A stretch of 49,623 nt of DNA, from contig SXRM01000374.1 in NCBI GenBank assembly GCA_005792545.1, forward strand, positions 1 through 49,623, read 5' to 3'. The first letter of the stretch is position 1. The number at the start of each line of letters is the position of its first letter. Of the stretch, positions 40,835-49,621 are shown piece by piece. Under the pieces are notes generated by a model. The model did not search any database and was not told the DNA's origin. It was given only the letters and a program-made list of their open reading frames with translations. The translations under genes were made by a program, and so were the position numbers. This DNA is from Pseudomonadota bacterium (GTDB taxonomy: Bacteria > Myxococcota_A > UBA9042).

Positions 40835-41079
40835 GATAGACCTCGCTGGTGGCGATTGGGGCACCGCATGGCGCGGCTTTGGACCCGGCAGCACGGGGCA
40901 ACCGCGCGTGACCATGCGGATTGTGGCACGGGTCGCCGCCTGCGTCGATGCCGGATTGCGAAGCGACAAAAGACACGCGCAACGGCGACCTGGAATTGGC
41001 CAAGTCGTGTACACTGGACGGCCCGCGCACGTTCGCTGTTGCCCATCGCGCCAGCTCGCTTTCGCATCGGAGCGCCGCG

Positions 41080-42099
41080 ATGTCCCCGTCGAACCTCACC
41101 GAGTCTTTGGCCGCCGCCTGGCGGGCGCGCGAGGCGCTCATCGAACGCCTTGCCAACGAAAACACCACCGCTTATCGGCTGTTGCACGGAAGCGTCGAGG
41201 GGCAACCTGGCCTGACGGTGGACCGCTACGGTGCGGCTGTCCTGGTCCAGAGCTTTCACCGCTCGCTCCAAGCTGCTGAATTGGAGGACATTCGCACGTT
41301 TCTGGCTGGCCAGTTGCCGCAAGTGCCGGTGCATTACAACGACCGCAGCGAAGCCAACTCGCGGGTGGCCGCGGCGACCCAGGGCGAGGCGGGCGATTCT
41401 GCAAGCGCACCGCGGACCTTTGCTGAGATCGGGGTCCAATACCACTACCAGGCCCGCCACGCTGGCCAGGATCCGTGGCTGTTTCTTGACTTGCGCGCAG
41501 GCCGGCGCCGCATCATGAGCCTGGCCGGCGGCCGCAGCGTGCTCAACGTATTTGCCTACACATGCGGCGTGGGCGTTGCCGCGCTCAAGGCCGGCGCAAA
41601 GTCCGTGCTGAACGTGGACTTTGCGGCGTCTGGCCTGGAGATCGGTCGCGCCAACGCCGCGCTCAACAGCCAGGGTAACGCCATCTCGTTTGTGCAGTGC
41701 GACGCTTTCGCCGCCTTGCGCCAGTTGGCCGACTTGGGCCAGCCTCAAAGAGTGCGCGGCGTTCGTCTGCCGACCTTTGCCCGCCTGGCGCCGCAAACGT
41801 TCGACCTGGTCGTGCTGGACCCGCCGCGCTACTCGCGCAGTCCGTTCGGGGTGGTCGACGTGGTGGTCGACTACGCGGCGATCTTCAAGCCGGCGCTGCT
41901 GGCCACTGCCCCTGGCGGCTTTTTGCTGTGCACCCATCATGTTCCGAGCGTGACGCGCGCGACCTGGTTGGACCAGTTGCAGCGCTGCGCCCGCAAAGTT
42001 GGCCGGCCGCTGCTCGACCACGCCTGGATCGACCCGGAGGCCGATTTTCCGAGCTTGGATGGCGAGTTCGCACTCAAGATGCTGCTGGTGCGGGTCTGA
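41080..42099 (+). CDS. Class I SAM-dependent 23S rRNA methyltransferase, RlmI/RlmK-like
   Basis: 339 residues from ATG 41080, with GGAG nine bases upstream. The frame is open to 40921, but that part lacks family similarity. A RlmI-type linker domain (TTAYRLLHGSVEGQPGLTVD, then DRYGAAVLVQ) precedes the Rossmann methyltransferase domain, with WLFLDLRAGRR, SAM-motif VLNVFAYTCGVGVAALKAGA, and catalytic-loop VLDPPRYSRS. The N-terminal PUA domain of E. coli RlmI is absent, so the protein is short for the family. It probably makes 5-methylcytosine or 7-methylguanosine in 23S rRNA; which site cannot be told. It stands alone, and its gene end is followed 17 bp later by a fragment of an FGE-like gene. 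Confidence 0.82.
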   Translation: MSPSNLTESLAAAWRAREALIERLANENTTAYRLLHGSVEGQPGLTVDRYGAAVLVQSFHRSLQAAELEDIRTFLAGQLPQVPVHYNDRSEANSRVAAATQGEAGDSASAPRTFAEIGVQYHYQARHAGQDPWLFLDLRAGRRRIMSLAGGRSVLNVFAYTCGVGVAALKAGAKSVLNVDFAASGLEIGRANAALNSQGNAISFVQCDAFAALRQLADLGQPQRVRGVRLPTFARLAPQTFDLVVLDPPRYSRSPFGVVDVVVDYAAIFKPALLATAPGGFLLCTHHVPSVTRATWLDQLQRCARKVGRPLLDHAWIDPEADFPSLDGEFALKMLLVRV

Positions 42100-42116
42100 C
42101 CGAACCTCGTGCTTGC

Positions 42117-42169
42117 GCGTTTGGTGCCGGTGCTGGGGCCTTTGGGGTCGGTTGGCGGGTCGGTGGTGT
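42117..42169 (-). repeat. 53-bp copy of an FGE-domain gene fragment
   Basis: 42117-42169 matches 43135-43187 at 47 of 53 bases, in the same orientation. On the minus strand it still reads TDPKGPSTGTKR, as in the FGE-like domain encoded at 43012-43720. Sequence to either side does not continue the match. It lies in the 213-bp gap between the methyltransferase and the PIN toxin, so it is a remnant of a second copy of the FGE-like gene or of a small duplication. Confidence 0.75.
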
Positions 42170-42312
42170 CTGGGGGCAATATTGGCATCCGGCTGGTGTC
42201 GGCGGCCCTCTGTCATGCCAACAAGCATACGCAGCAGCGCCGTCTTTGACCGAGGCTGCCGAAGCCGTCACAATCCAGTTGAGCCGCGGGCACAAATCCG
42301 CCCGCGACGCAG

Positions 42313-42807
42313 GTGCCCGTGAGCCGCCGGCCGACCGTGTACATCGAAACCAGCGTTGTCAGCTACTTGACGGCGCGGCCGAGCCGTGATCTGGTTCGCG
42401 CTGCGCATCAAGCAGTTACACAGCAATGGTGGGAGGGTCGGCACCGCTTCTTGCTGGTTGCCGCCGACCCGGTCGTGCAGGAGGCCGCGGCGGGCGATCC
42501 TGCGGCTGCCGAGAGAAGGCTGGCGGCACTGGAAGGCGTGCGCCTACTGGAACTGTCGGACGCAGCCCTGGACCTTGCCAGCCGGTTGATTGCGTACGGC
42601 GGACTGCCACCGCGAGCTGGCGTCGATGCCACGCACATTGCGATAGCGACCGTCCACGGTGTCGATTTCTTGCTCACTTGGAATTGTCGCCACATCGCCA
42701 ATGCGGTCACCCGGCCGCGCATCGAACAACTGTGCCGTGACGCGGGGTACACGCCAGCAACCATTTGCACACCAGACCAGCTGCTGGACGAGGAAGACGA
42801 GACATGA
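42313..42807 (+). CDS. PIN-domain toxin (VapC-like)
   Basis: 164 residues; GTG 42313 or GTG 42319 (preceded by AGGTG) are the possible starts. Likely an RNase of the PIN fold: VYIETSVVSYLTARP (first acidic residue is Glu, not Asp), a central EAAAGDPAAAERRL helix, GVDATHIAIATVHGVD (Asp) and FLLTWNCRHIAN (Asn in place of the last Asp seen in VapC). These are the usual metal-binding positions of this subfamily. The stop overlaps the start of the next gene by ATGA, a toxin-first order. It would cleave tRNA or another RNA if freed from its antitoxin. Confidence 0.8.
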   Translation: MPVSRRPTVYIETSVVSYLTARPSRDLVRAAHQAVTQQWWEGRHRFLLVAADPVVQEAAAGDPAAAERRLAALEGVRLLELSDAALDLASRLIAYGGLPPRAGVDATHIAIATVHGVDFLLTWNCRHIANAVTRPRIEQLCRDAGYTPATICTPDQLLDEEDET

Positions 42808-42992
42808 GCAACCACGACCCGATTTTGGAAGAGATCTACCAGGTTCGAGAGGCGATGTGGGCGGCTGCTGGCGGCGACATGGCCAAGTTGTTTGAGATGA
42901 TGCGCGCGCATCAAGCGGCCAGTGGCAAGAAGACAGTGACTCGAAAGCCACGGCGAGTTGTACCGCCCCGCAAAGCGGCGTCCACGCCTTGA
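42804..42992 (+). CDS. Small acidic-then-basic protein, probable antitoxin of the PIN toxin
   Basis: 62 residues; ATG overlaps the toxin stop. MSNHDPILEEIYQVREAMW resembles the small proteins with an ILEEIxxxRE start that often follow PIN genes in cyanobacteria and other bacteria. The N-terminal half is helical and acidic; the C-terminal part (KKTVTRKPRRVVPPRK) is strongly basic and could contact nucleic acid or the toxin. It is an antitoxin by position and pattern only. The downstream gene at 43012 is on the other strand, 19 bp away. Confidence 0.65.
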   Translation: MSNHDPILEEIYQVREAMWAAAGGDMAKLFEMMRAHQAASGKKTVTRKPRRVVPPRKAASTP

Positions 42993-43011
42993 CTGTTCGC
43001 TTGGCGGGCCG

Positions 43012-46000
43012 TCAATTCCCCGACCGCGCGCACCGAAAGCCAATCTGCGGGCTGGTGGTGCTCGGGTCTTCGGCCTCGCGGGCGTAGGTGCGCAAGGCGT
43101 CGGCATTGCTGGTGTAGCCGCCGCCGCGGACGACGCGCTTGGTGCCGGTTGAGGGGCCTTTGGGGTCGGTTTGCGAGTCGGTGGTGTAGGCGGTGGCGCT
43201 GTACCAGTCGGCGGTCCACTCTTTGACGTTGCCGGCGAGGTCGAAGTGGCCGGCTTGCGATTTGCCAGAGGGGTTGATGGCCACGGCTTTGGTGCCGGTG
43301 CCGCACAGGCTGCCGTAGGTCGAGTGCAAGCAGGTCGGGTCGGGGCTGTTGCCCCATGGGTAGGTGCGGTCGTCGCTGCCGCGGGCCGCGCGCTCCCATT
43401 CGGCTTCGGTGGGCAGGCGGCCGCCGCCGCCGGTCCAGGCGCAGTACTCGGCGGCTTGGGCGTGGGTCAGGCAGTTGATGGGGTGGTTGGTTTTTACGGC
43501 GTTATCGTAGGTGCAGCCACTTGAGACCTTGCTGGGTTGCGTGCATTTGCCGGCTGAGACGCAGGCGGCGTATTGGGCGACCGTGACCTCGGTGGTGTCG
43601 AGCGAGTAGGTGGAGAGGGTGACGGCGTGGGCGGGGCTGGCGTCGGACGATGGGCAGGTTTTGGTGGCGGGGTTGCAGCCGAGTGTTGTGTTGCTGGCGA
43701 GGATGGGCGTCATGGCGCAGGTGGGCTGGGCGGCGGGCGTGCCGGACTTACAGGTGCCGCTTGCGCAGGTGTCGAGTGCAGTGCAGGGGTTGTTGTCGGT
43801 GCAGGGGGCGCTGCCCCAAGCGTGCGTGCACTTTCCGGCCGCACAGAGGTCATCCGTACACAACACGCCGTCGTCCGGGCAAGGAAGCGAGTTGGCTGGG
43901 TGTACACACCCACCAGTTGGTGAACACGAGTCGGTTGTGCATGCATTCAAGTCATCGCAGTCCTCCCACGTCAAGCTCTGGCAATTCCCGACGCCGCAAC
44001 TCTTGTTGCCCCACGAGTCGACACGCGCCGAAAACACGCCTGGGGTGTTGGAAATCCCGAACGTGAAAAAGAAGCCTCCGTCAGGAGTTGGCACACTTGG
44101 CCCGGAGAAAATAAAGGCAGTCCAGAGGCCCAGCTCCCGCTGGTCAACCAACTTTCCTGCTGATGAAAACCTGATGATCCCGACCACCGGGCCGACGCTC
44201 GCGGCGATCCCAACAAATCCACAGTCGGCGGACGCTGCGCCGCCAATGAACGAGCACGCTCCTTTGCCTCCATTGCATCCGTGGTCCGGCTTTACCGCCA
44301 GCTCCCACTTTGAATCGCCTGCGCTGTCGAGTTTTCCAACCCAAGGTGTACCGTTGTACTGGGTCGACCCGACACTCCCAAATAGGAACACTGCGTTCTC
44401 GCACTTCGATGCAATGACACCAGTGTTCGTCCAGAGGATAGCTCCACTGCCTCCCGGCCGGCCGGTGGTTGAGTTTGAGGCCACGAGTTCTCCAGCCAAC
44501 GAGTGGACCGACAACTTGCCGACCGTCGAGGTGCTGAACCAGGAATACACGCGATTTGAAGTCAAGCCCATGGCCGCACGCGAAGACAACTGACCGAACC
44601 CGGTGCCGCCAGACCAAGTTTGCACACCGGTTGCCCCAAGGCTTACCAATACTGATCCGGCATCGTCCGGCACCGCGTAGGTCACACCCTCATCGCTCAG
44701 CGCGCACCCTTGCCAGGCACCTGCATCCGTCCACATGGTCGACATGGACGGGGAGAATCGCGTGCGCTTCCCGCCGCCTGCGATGGCGATTGACCCGAAC
44801 TGGTTCGCACAACCAATTTGAGAACCACCAGCAGGTGTCGGACGCTCCAGAATCAACTCGCCGCCCGAACCATGGACGAGCATCTTCCCCTTGTCCTGAA
44901 ACGCGATGATCCCGCCGGATTTCTTGACGAATACCGTGTCAAACGACGCCTGCACTTCGTGATACGGCTTTGCGCCCCATAGTCTTTCGTGCAATTGACA
45001 GGACACGCCCTTGCACACGCCGGCCGCAGTACATGGACTCGCATCAAGGCAAGCACTCGTGTCGCTGACCCCGTGCTGGCAAGCTGTGGCGCTGCTGCAC
45101 AAGTCGGTGGTGCACGAGTCGCCATCACCACACACTGCCAAACTCATCGCAAAACACCCCCCACTCTCCGCACAGATCGCATTCCCCCACCCATCAACCT
45201 TCCCCAGCCACCCCTGCGTCCCCGGCACACTTTCCTCCCGCGTCCCCGCCACCTGCACCTGCACGCCGACCTGCGCCACCGCCCGCGCCGCAGTCCCATC
45301 GCCACCGGCATAGCCCTTCTGCCACTGCTGTACGCCGCTTCCATCCACGGCCATCAGCCACCCTTCCAACAAACCTCCCGCGCCGGTCTGGTGCCCCGCC
45401 AAAAGCGTCTGCCCCAACTGCCCAACGCCACACGCCAACAACGCCTCGCCCTTGGCCCCACCATAAAACCGCTCTGGCGCGTTCCAGCTGAAATCCCCGT
45501 CGTCGGTCAGCCCCATCGCCCAGCCGTCGCCATTTGCAACGCCATTCTTCCAACTCGTCCCCACCGCCACGACGCCGCCCTTGCCATCGGGGCACACCGC
45601 GTTGAACCAGTCGTCCTCACTACTCCCAAACGGATAATCCCACAGCACCTTGCCGGTCGCGTCAACGCGCCAAACGCGCCCGTCGTTCTTGCCCGCGCCA
45701 AAGCTCAAAGTCTTGCCGACCACGAACGCCCCGCCGTCTTTCAAGACCACCACGCCCCTGGCCTCGTCGTCTTTGGCGCCACCCAAGCGCTTTTCCCACA
45801 CCACCGTGCCGTCGACAGCCATGCGCACCAGCCACGCGTCGGTACCGCCGTTGCCGCCTGCGCTCGACGACGCACCCGCCAGCCACACGCCGCCATCGGG
45901 CGAAGTCGCCACCGCCTTGAACGCGTCGCTCTCCGCACCGCCGAGCACGAATTCCTTGTGGGTGAGGTCGGGCGCGCGCCGAATCACATAGCCGTCGTCT

Positions 46001-49000
46001 TTGCCTTTGCCGCCACCAAACGTGCTGCCGGCCATCCAGATGACCGAAATTTGGGTGGTCACCGTGGCCGCCTCTGCGCTATCGCTGGCCGTGGTGCCAA
46101 AGGTCCAGTCGCTGACCGGGCTTCCCAAGGCAGAGATGCGCTGCAGCCACACATCGTCGTCGCCCTTGCCCTTGCTCGACGTCAGGCCGACCAGGTAGGT
46201 GGTGTTGTCGAAGAAGGGCACCATCGCGTGGACCTCGTCGGTGCCCATCAAGCCGAAGGTGGTCTGCCACACGTCCTTGTCGGTGCAGCCCCCGAGCGCG
46301 ATGCACTTACCGGCCTGGCAGGTCTTAGTGCCGCCGCAACTGCCGCCATTGTTGGCGTTTTGGTAGGTGCAGCCGGTACTTGGCGAGCAGTTGTCCATGG
46401 TGCACAGATTGAAGTCGTCGCACAGGTTGGTGTTGATGCACTTGCCGGTGCCGGGGTCGCAACTGTCCGATGTGCACTTGCTGTTGTCGTTGCAGGTCAC
46501 GACTGCGCCAGTGCACGTGCCTGATTTGCAGCCGTCGGCCGTCGTGCACAGTTTGCCGTCGTCGCATGTGGCGTTGTCGCTGACGGGCGTGAACTTGCAG
46601 CCGCTGGCCTTGTCGCAGGTGTCGGTGGTGCACACGTTCTTGTCGTCGCAGGTGAGCGCGTTGCCCGAGCAGCCGCCATTTGCGCAGGTGTCGCCAGTGG
46701 TGCAGGCGTTGAGGTCATCGCACGCGCCGGTGCCCGCGCAACCAAACTTGCAGGCGCCAGCTTTGCAGATCTGCCCCGCGCCGCAGGGGGTGTCGTCGGT
46801 GACGGCGGTGTTCTTGCAGCCAGTCTTGGCGTCGCAAACATCGGTGGTGCAGGCGTTGGCGTCGTTGCAGTCGCCGGTGGTGGTCGAGGTGCACTTGCCG
46901 GCTTTGCAGGTGTCGTTGAGCGTGCAGGCGTTGTTGTCGGTGCAGGTGGCGGTGTCGGGCAGGGGCGTGTGGGTGCAGGTGCCGGTTTTGGGGTCCATCT
47001 TGTCGGTCGTGCATTGGCTTGCATCGCCACAGTCCCGTACGCACCTTACTGCGTACTCCCAAGTCTTGCTGTGCGCTTCTGTGAGCCCACTGTCGTTGTG
47101 GAGGCCATAATTGCCAAATCCGGTTCCACTTTCGGAAGTTGACTGATTGAATTGAGCATTACCCGACGGAAAGATACTCGGGTCAAGTGCAGACAGCCCT
47201 GGCTTGGGCCGGCCAAAGAGTGCCTCGAGTTCTTCGAACGATGGCACGCGCCAACCGGGTTCTTCGACGGCCGCCAGCTCCGCACAATACAGGAGCGCTT
47301 GATCGTAGTTCTTGCAACAGGTCTGATTCTTCTCCCACGCCAGTTCTGTCCATGAATCAAACACTGCCAGCAGGCCAAGTTGCGGCACGAAGCGATCGGC
47401 GACCAGCTTCTGTGGCGCAGTCCCACGAACACAAATGGGCTTGTGCGGCTCCCCGTCCTTGCGCCACCTGACGTCGCCGCTCAAGGAATCGTAGGTCAAG
47501 TGCGAGTCCGGCACAGGTGCGTGAGCCGACGCTAGCCAAAGCTGGCTCGTTGTGATGCCGACAATTTCAACTGGTGCAAGGGGCGCGCTTTTCTTCTGTC
47601 GGCTGGCAATCGACAGGATCTCGGTGCGCGTGGGCAACCTCCAATCATTCATGCCGCCAAGGGTCAGTGCGTCGCAATAGGCAGCCGCGTCGAACCAGGC
47701 ATAGGTTTTTGCAGGAGCTCCGGTGGCTTGCCAAATGAGTCCGGTCAGGTTGTGAAAGACCGTGCCATTGGAGAGAGTAGTAAGCCCAGTCACATGAGCG
47801 GCGTATTGCCCCCAAACCGGCACCTCCGGCGCACAAACCACCTTCTTAACCCCAGCATCGTCAATCGGAATCGCAAGATACCCGTCGCCGCACCCAGCCG
47901 GGCAACTCCCGTCCTTCGGCTCGCACACCCCAACCGAACACACTTTCGCCTTGCCCGATACGCACTTGCCCCCCGCACACGCATCGCCCTCCGTACACGC
48001 ATTGCCGTCCGTGCAGCTCGCCGCATTCGCCAACTGCACGCACCCCTTGGCCTTGTCGCAGCTGTCATCTGTACAGACATTGCCGTCGTCGCACTTGGTC
48101 GCGCTCCCCGGCAAACAAGCCCCGCCCCCACACGCATCGCCCACGGTGCACGCATCGCCATCGCTACAACTCCCAGCGACGGGCAGGTACTCGCAGCCGA
48201 TGCCTGCCACGCAGCTGTCCTTGGTGCACACCTTGCCGTCGTCACAGCTCTTCGCCGCCCCGCCACCGCACTTCCCAAGCGGAAATAGGCACTTCTCCCC
48301 AATCGTGCACGGATCGCCATCGTCACACGCCCCCTCGCCCGGCAGCGGATTGTGCATACACCCCATGCTCTTATCGCAAACGTCGCTGGTGCACACGTTT
48401 TGGTCGTCGCAGGCACTCGCAGCCCCGGCCAGGCACACGCCGCCAGCGCACTTGTCGCCCGCAGTACACAGATTGCCGTCGGTGCAGGTCCCGGCGTTCG
48501 CCAGTGTGACGCATCCCTTCGCCTTGTCGCAGGTGTCGTCGGTGCACGGCTGGTTGTCGTCGCAGACTACGCCTTGCCCTGTGCCACACACGCCCGCCGC
48601 GCACTTCTCGCCAGCGGTACAGGCATCGCCATCGCTGCACGGCCCGCCCTCGAAACTCGCCACCGCGGCGCACTTCCCCGTCGCCGCCACACACGCCTGC
48701 ACACTGCAAGCCCCCGTCCCGGTCTGCGCACAAGGCGCGGGTACGCTCGCCGGGTTGACCGCGCACTTCTTGGCTGCGACGTCGCAGTACAAGTTGCCGT
48801 TGCACAGGTCACCATCCTCCCATGCCGCGCAGTCTCCCGCGACCTGGCACTGGCACAAGCTCACGTCTGCCTTGCACTTTCCAGCTTCGCAGTGGTCGTA
48901 CGGCGTACACGGCGAACCGTCCGCATCACAAAGCGTTGCGGTCGAAGCGAACGCCAACGCGCACGCGCCTGTGGCTTTGTCGCACACGTTCTTGCCGCAG

Positions 49001-49452
49001 ACCGCGTCCAGGCCGGTCGGGCACACCACCACTGTCGCCGGGTTGAGCTCGCACTTGGCCTGGGCCAGATTGCAAAACAGCTTGCCGTTGCAGGCGTCGC
49101 CGTCCTCGTACTTGGCGCAGTCGGCGTCGGCTTTGCAGCCACAGGTGTCCGCGCCCTGGCTGGCCTTGCAGATTCCGGACTGACAGGCCTCGCCGGTTGT
49201 GCACAAGTTGCCGTCGCTGCACGGCGTCTGATCGGGCTTGGGCATCATGGCGCATTGGCCGGTCGCCGGCTGGCACTGGTTGGCGGCACACGCGGTGTCG
49301 TTGACCGTGGGGCAGTAGACGACCGTGGCCGGGTTCATCTGGCAGACGCCCAGCGCTTTGTTGCAGAACAGCGTGCCGTTGCACGCGTCGCCGTCCTCGT
49401 ATTTGGCGCAGTCCGTCGTGGCTTTGCACAGCTTGGTGTCCTGGCCCGACAC
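43012..49452 (-). CDS. Giant cysteine-repeat mosaic surface protein with C-terminal FGE-like domain, 5'-truncated
   Basis: 2146 residues from the first usable GTG (49452). The same frame is coding-like to about 49495 (TVGDVCANTFC), where it changes to unrelated sequence without a start codon or signal peptide, so the true N-terminus is missing. Order: cysteine modules (49495-47900); a DUF1566-like double domain (47820-47030: GLIWQATGAPAKTYAWFDAA, NDWRLPTRTE, GWRVPSFEELEALFG); cysteine modules (47030-46280); delta-60-like propeller (46260-45160: FKAVATSPDGGVWLAGAS); linker; second beta-rich domain (45000-43985); cysteine modules; FGE-like domain (43720-43012: YSLDTTEVTVAQYAACVSAG, GGRLPTEAEWERAARG, GNVKEWTADWY, RVVRGGGYTSNADALRTYA). 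The two catalytic cysteines of formylglycine-generating enzyme (RGGSYLCxxxYC) are absent, so the fold is probably structural or ligand-binding. Confidence 0.8.
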   Translation of the reverse strand: MSGQDTKLCKATTDCAKYEDGDACNGTLFCNKALGVCQMNPATVVYCPTVNDTACAANQCQPATGQCAMMPKPDQTPCSDGNLCTTGEACQSGICKASQGADTCGCKADADCAKYEDGDACNGKLFCNLAQAKCELNPATVVVCPTGLDAVCGKNVCDKATGACALAFASTATLCDADGSPCTPYDHCEAGKCKADVSLCQCQVAGDCAAWEDGDLCNGNLYCDVAAKKCAVNPASVPAPCAQTGTGACSVQACVAATGKCAAVASFEGGPCSDGDACTAGEKCAAGVCGTGQGVVCDDNQPCTDDTCDKAKGCVTLANAGTCTDGNLCTAGDKCAGGVCLAGAASACDDQNVCTSDVCDKSMGCMHNPLPGEGACDDGDPCTIGEKCLFPLGKCGGGAAKSCDDGKVCTKDSCVAGIGCEYLPVAGSCSDGDACTVGDACGGGACLPGSATKCDDGNVCTDDSCDKAKGCVQLANAASCTDGNACTEGDACAGGKCVSGKAKVCSVGVCEPKDGSCPAGCGDGYLAIPIDDAGVKKVVCAPEVPVWGQYAAHVTGLTTLSNGTVFHNLTGLIWQATGAPAKTYAWFDAAAYCDALTLGGMNDWRLPTRTEILSIASRQKKSAPLAPVEIVGITTSQLWLASAHAPVPDSHLTYDSLSGDVRWRKDGEPHKPICVRGTAPQKLVADRFVPQLGLLAVFDSWTELAWEKNQTCCKNYDQALLYCAELAAVEEPGWRVPSFEELEALFGRPKPGLSALDPSIFPSGNAQFNQSTSESGTGFGNYGLHNDSGLTEAHSKTWEYAVRCVRDCGDASQCTTDKMDPKTGTCTHTPLPDTATCTDNNACTLNDTCKAGKCTSTTTGDCNDANACTTDVCDAKTGCKNTAVTDDTPCGAGQICKAGACKFGCAGTGACDDLNACTTGDTCANGGCSGNALTCDDKNVCTTDTCDKASGCKFTPVSDNATCDDGKLCTTADGCKSGTCTGAVVTCNDNSKCTSDSCDPGTGKCINTNLCDDFNLCTMDNCSPSTGCTYQNANNGGSCGGTKTCQAGKCIALGGCTDKDVWQTTFGLMGTDEVHAMVPFFDNTTYLVGLTSSKGKGDDDVWLQRISALGSPVSDWTFGTTASDSAEAATVTTQISVIWMAGSTFGGGKGKDDGYVIRRAPDLTHKEFVLGGAESDAFKAVATSPDGGVWLAGASSSAGGNGGTDAWLVRMAVDGTVVWEKRLGGAKDDEARGVVVLKDGGAFVVGKTLSFGAGKNDGRVWRVDATGKVLWDYPFGSSEDDWFNAVCPDGKGGVVAVGTSWKNGVANGDGWAMGLTDDGDFSWNAPERFYGGAKGEALLACGVGQLGQTLLAGHQTGAGGLLEGWLMAVDGSGVQQWQKGYAGGDGTAARAVAQVGVQVQVAGTREESVPGTQGWLGKVDGWGNAICAESGGCFAMSLAVCGDGDSCTTDLCSSATACQHGVSDTSACLDASPCTAAGVCKGVSCQLHERLWGAKPYHEVQASFDTVFVKKSGGIIAFQDKGKMLVHGSGGELILERPTPAGGSQIGCANQFGSIAIAGGGKRTRFSPSMSTMWTDAGAWQGCALSDEGVTYAVPDDAGSVLVSLGATGVQTWSGGTGFGQLSSRAAMGLTSNRVYSWFSTSTVGKLSVHSLAGELVASNSTTGRPGGSGAILWTNTGVIASKCENAVFLFGSVGSTQYNGTPWVGKLDSAGDSKWELAVKPDHGCNGGKGACSFIGGAASADCGFVGIAASVGPVVGIIRFSSAGKLVDQRELGLWTAFIFSGPSVPTPDGGFFFTFGISNTPGVFSARVDSWGNKSCGVGNCQSLTWEDCDDLNACTTDSCSPTGGCVHPANSLPCPDDGVLCTDDLCAAGKCTHAWGSAPCTDNNPCTALDTCASGTCKSGTPAAQPTCAMTPILASNTTLGCNPATKTCPSSDASPAHAVTLSTYSLDTTEVTVAQYAACVSAGKCTQPSKVSSGCTYDNAVKTNHPINCLTHAQAAEYCAWTGGGGRLPTEAEWERAARGSDDRTYPWGNSPDPTCLHSTYGSLCGTGTKAVAINPSGKSQAGHFDLAGNVKEWTADWYSATAYTTDSQTDPKGPSTGTKRVVRGGGYTSNADALRTYAREAEDPSTTSPQIGFRCARSGN

Positions 49453-49495
49453 GCAGAAGGTATTGGCGCAGACGTCGCCGACCGTGGGCGCAAAT
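47900..49495 (-). repeat. Tandem cysteine-module array of the giant mosaic gene
   Basis: Modules alternate between DGDxCNGxLFCN with NPATVVxCPT and CDKATGxC, and CxDGxxCTxGDxC with KGxCxxG. Related arrays lie at 33690-37330 in the 37635 gene and 25530-26080 in the oxidase gene. The DNA of the modules is similar within and between arrays (for example repeated TTGCCGTC-GTCGCA blocks on the plus strand), which makes recombination or assembly collapse likely here. Confidence 0.7.
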
Positions 49496-49519
49496 CCAAA
49501 CCCGAGCGCCCATTCTTTT

Positions 49520-49621
49520 TTAGGTTTGTAATTTCAAGCCATTGGCTAGCGGCCTTGGCGGCGCATCGACCGCCTGGCGGAAACTTTCATCCCAGGTATC
49601 CGACGCCCATGCACAACGCAG
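49520..49621 (-). CDS. C-terminal end of an unidentified protein, cut by the window edge
   Basis: On the minus strand a frame with good codon use runs from the window edge to TAA at 49522-49520: about 33 residues with ASDTWDESFRQAVDAPP and ending GLKLQT. No family is recognisable from so little. If real, it ends only about 25 bp before the truncated giant gene resumes coding. The join then puts a gene end next to a headless gene, with no room for a promoter or a signal peptide. Confidence 0.4.
   Translation of the reverse strand: MRCAWASDTWDESFRQAVDAPPRPLANGLKLQT

Noticed and set aside
44989-46524. 511-residue plus-strand frame inside the giant mosaic gene
   Set aside because: Antisense of the propeller and cysteine modules; no domain, and codon bias fits the minus strand.
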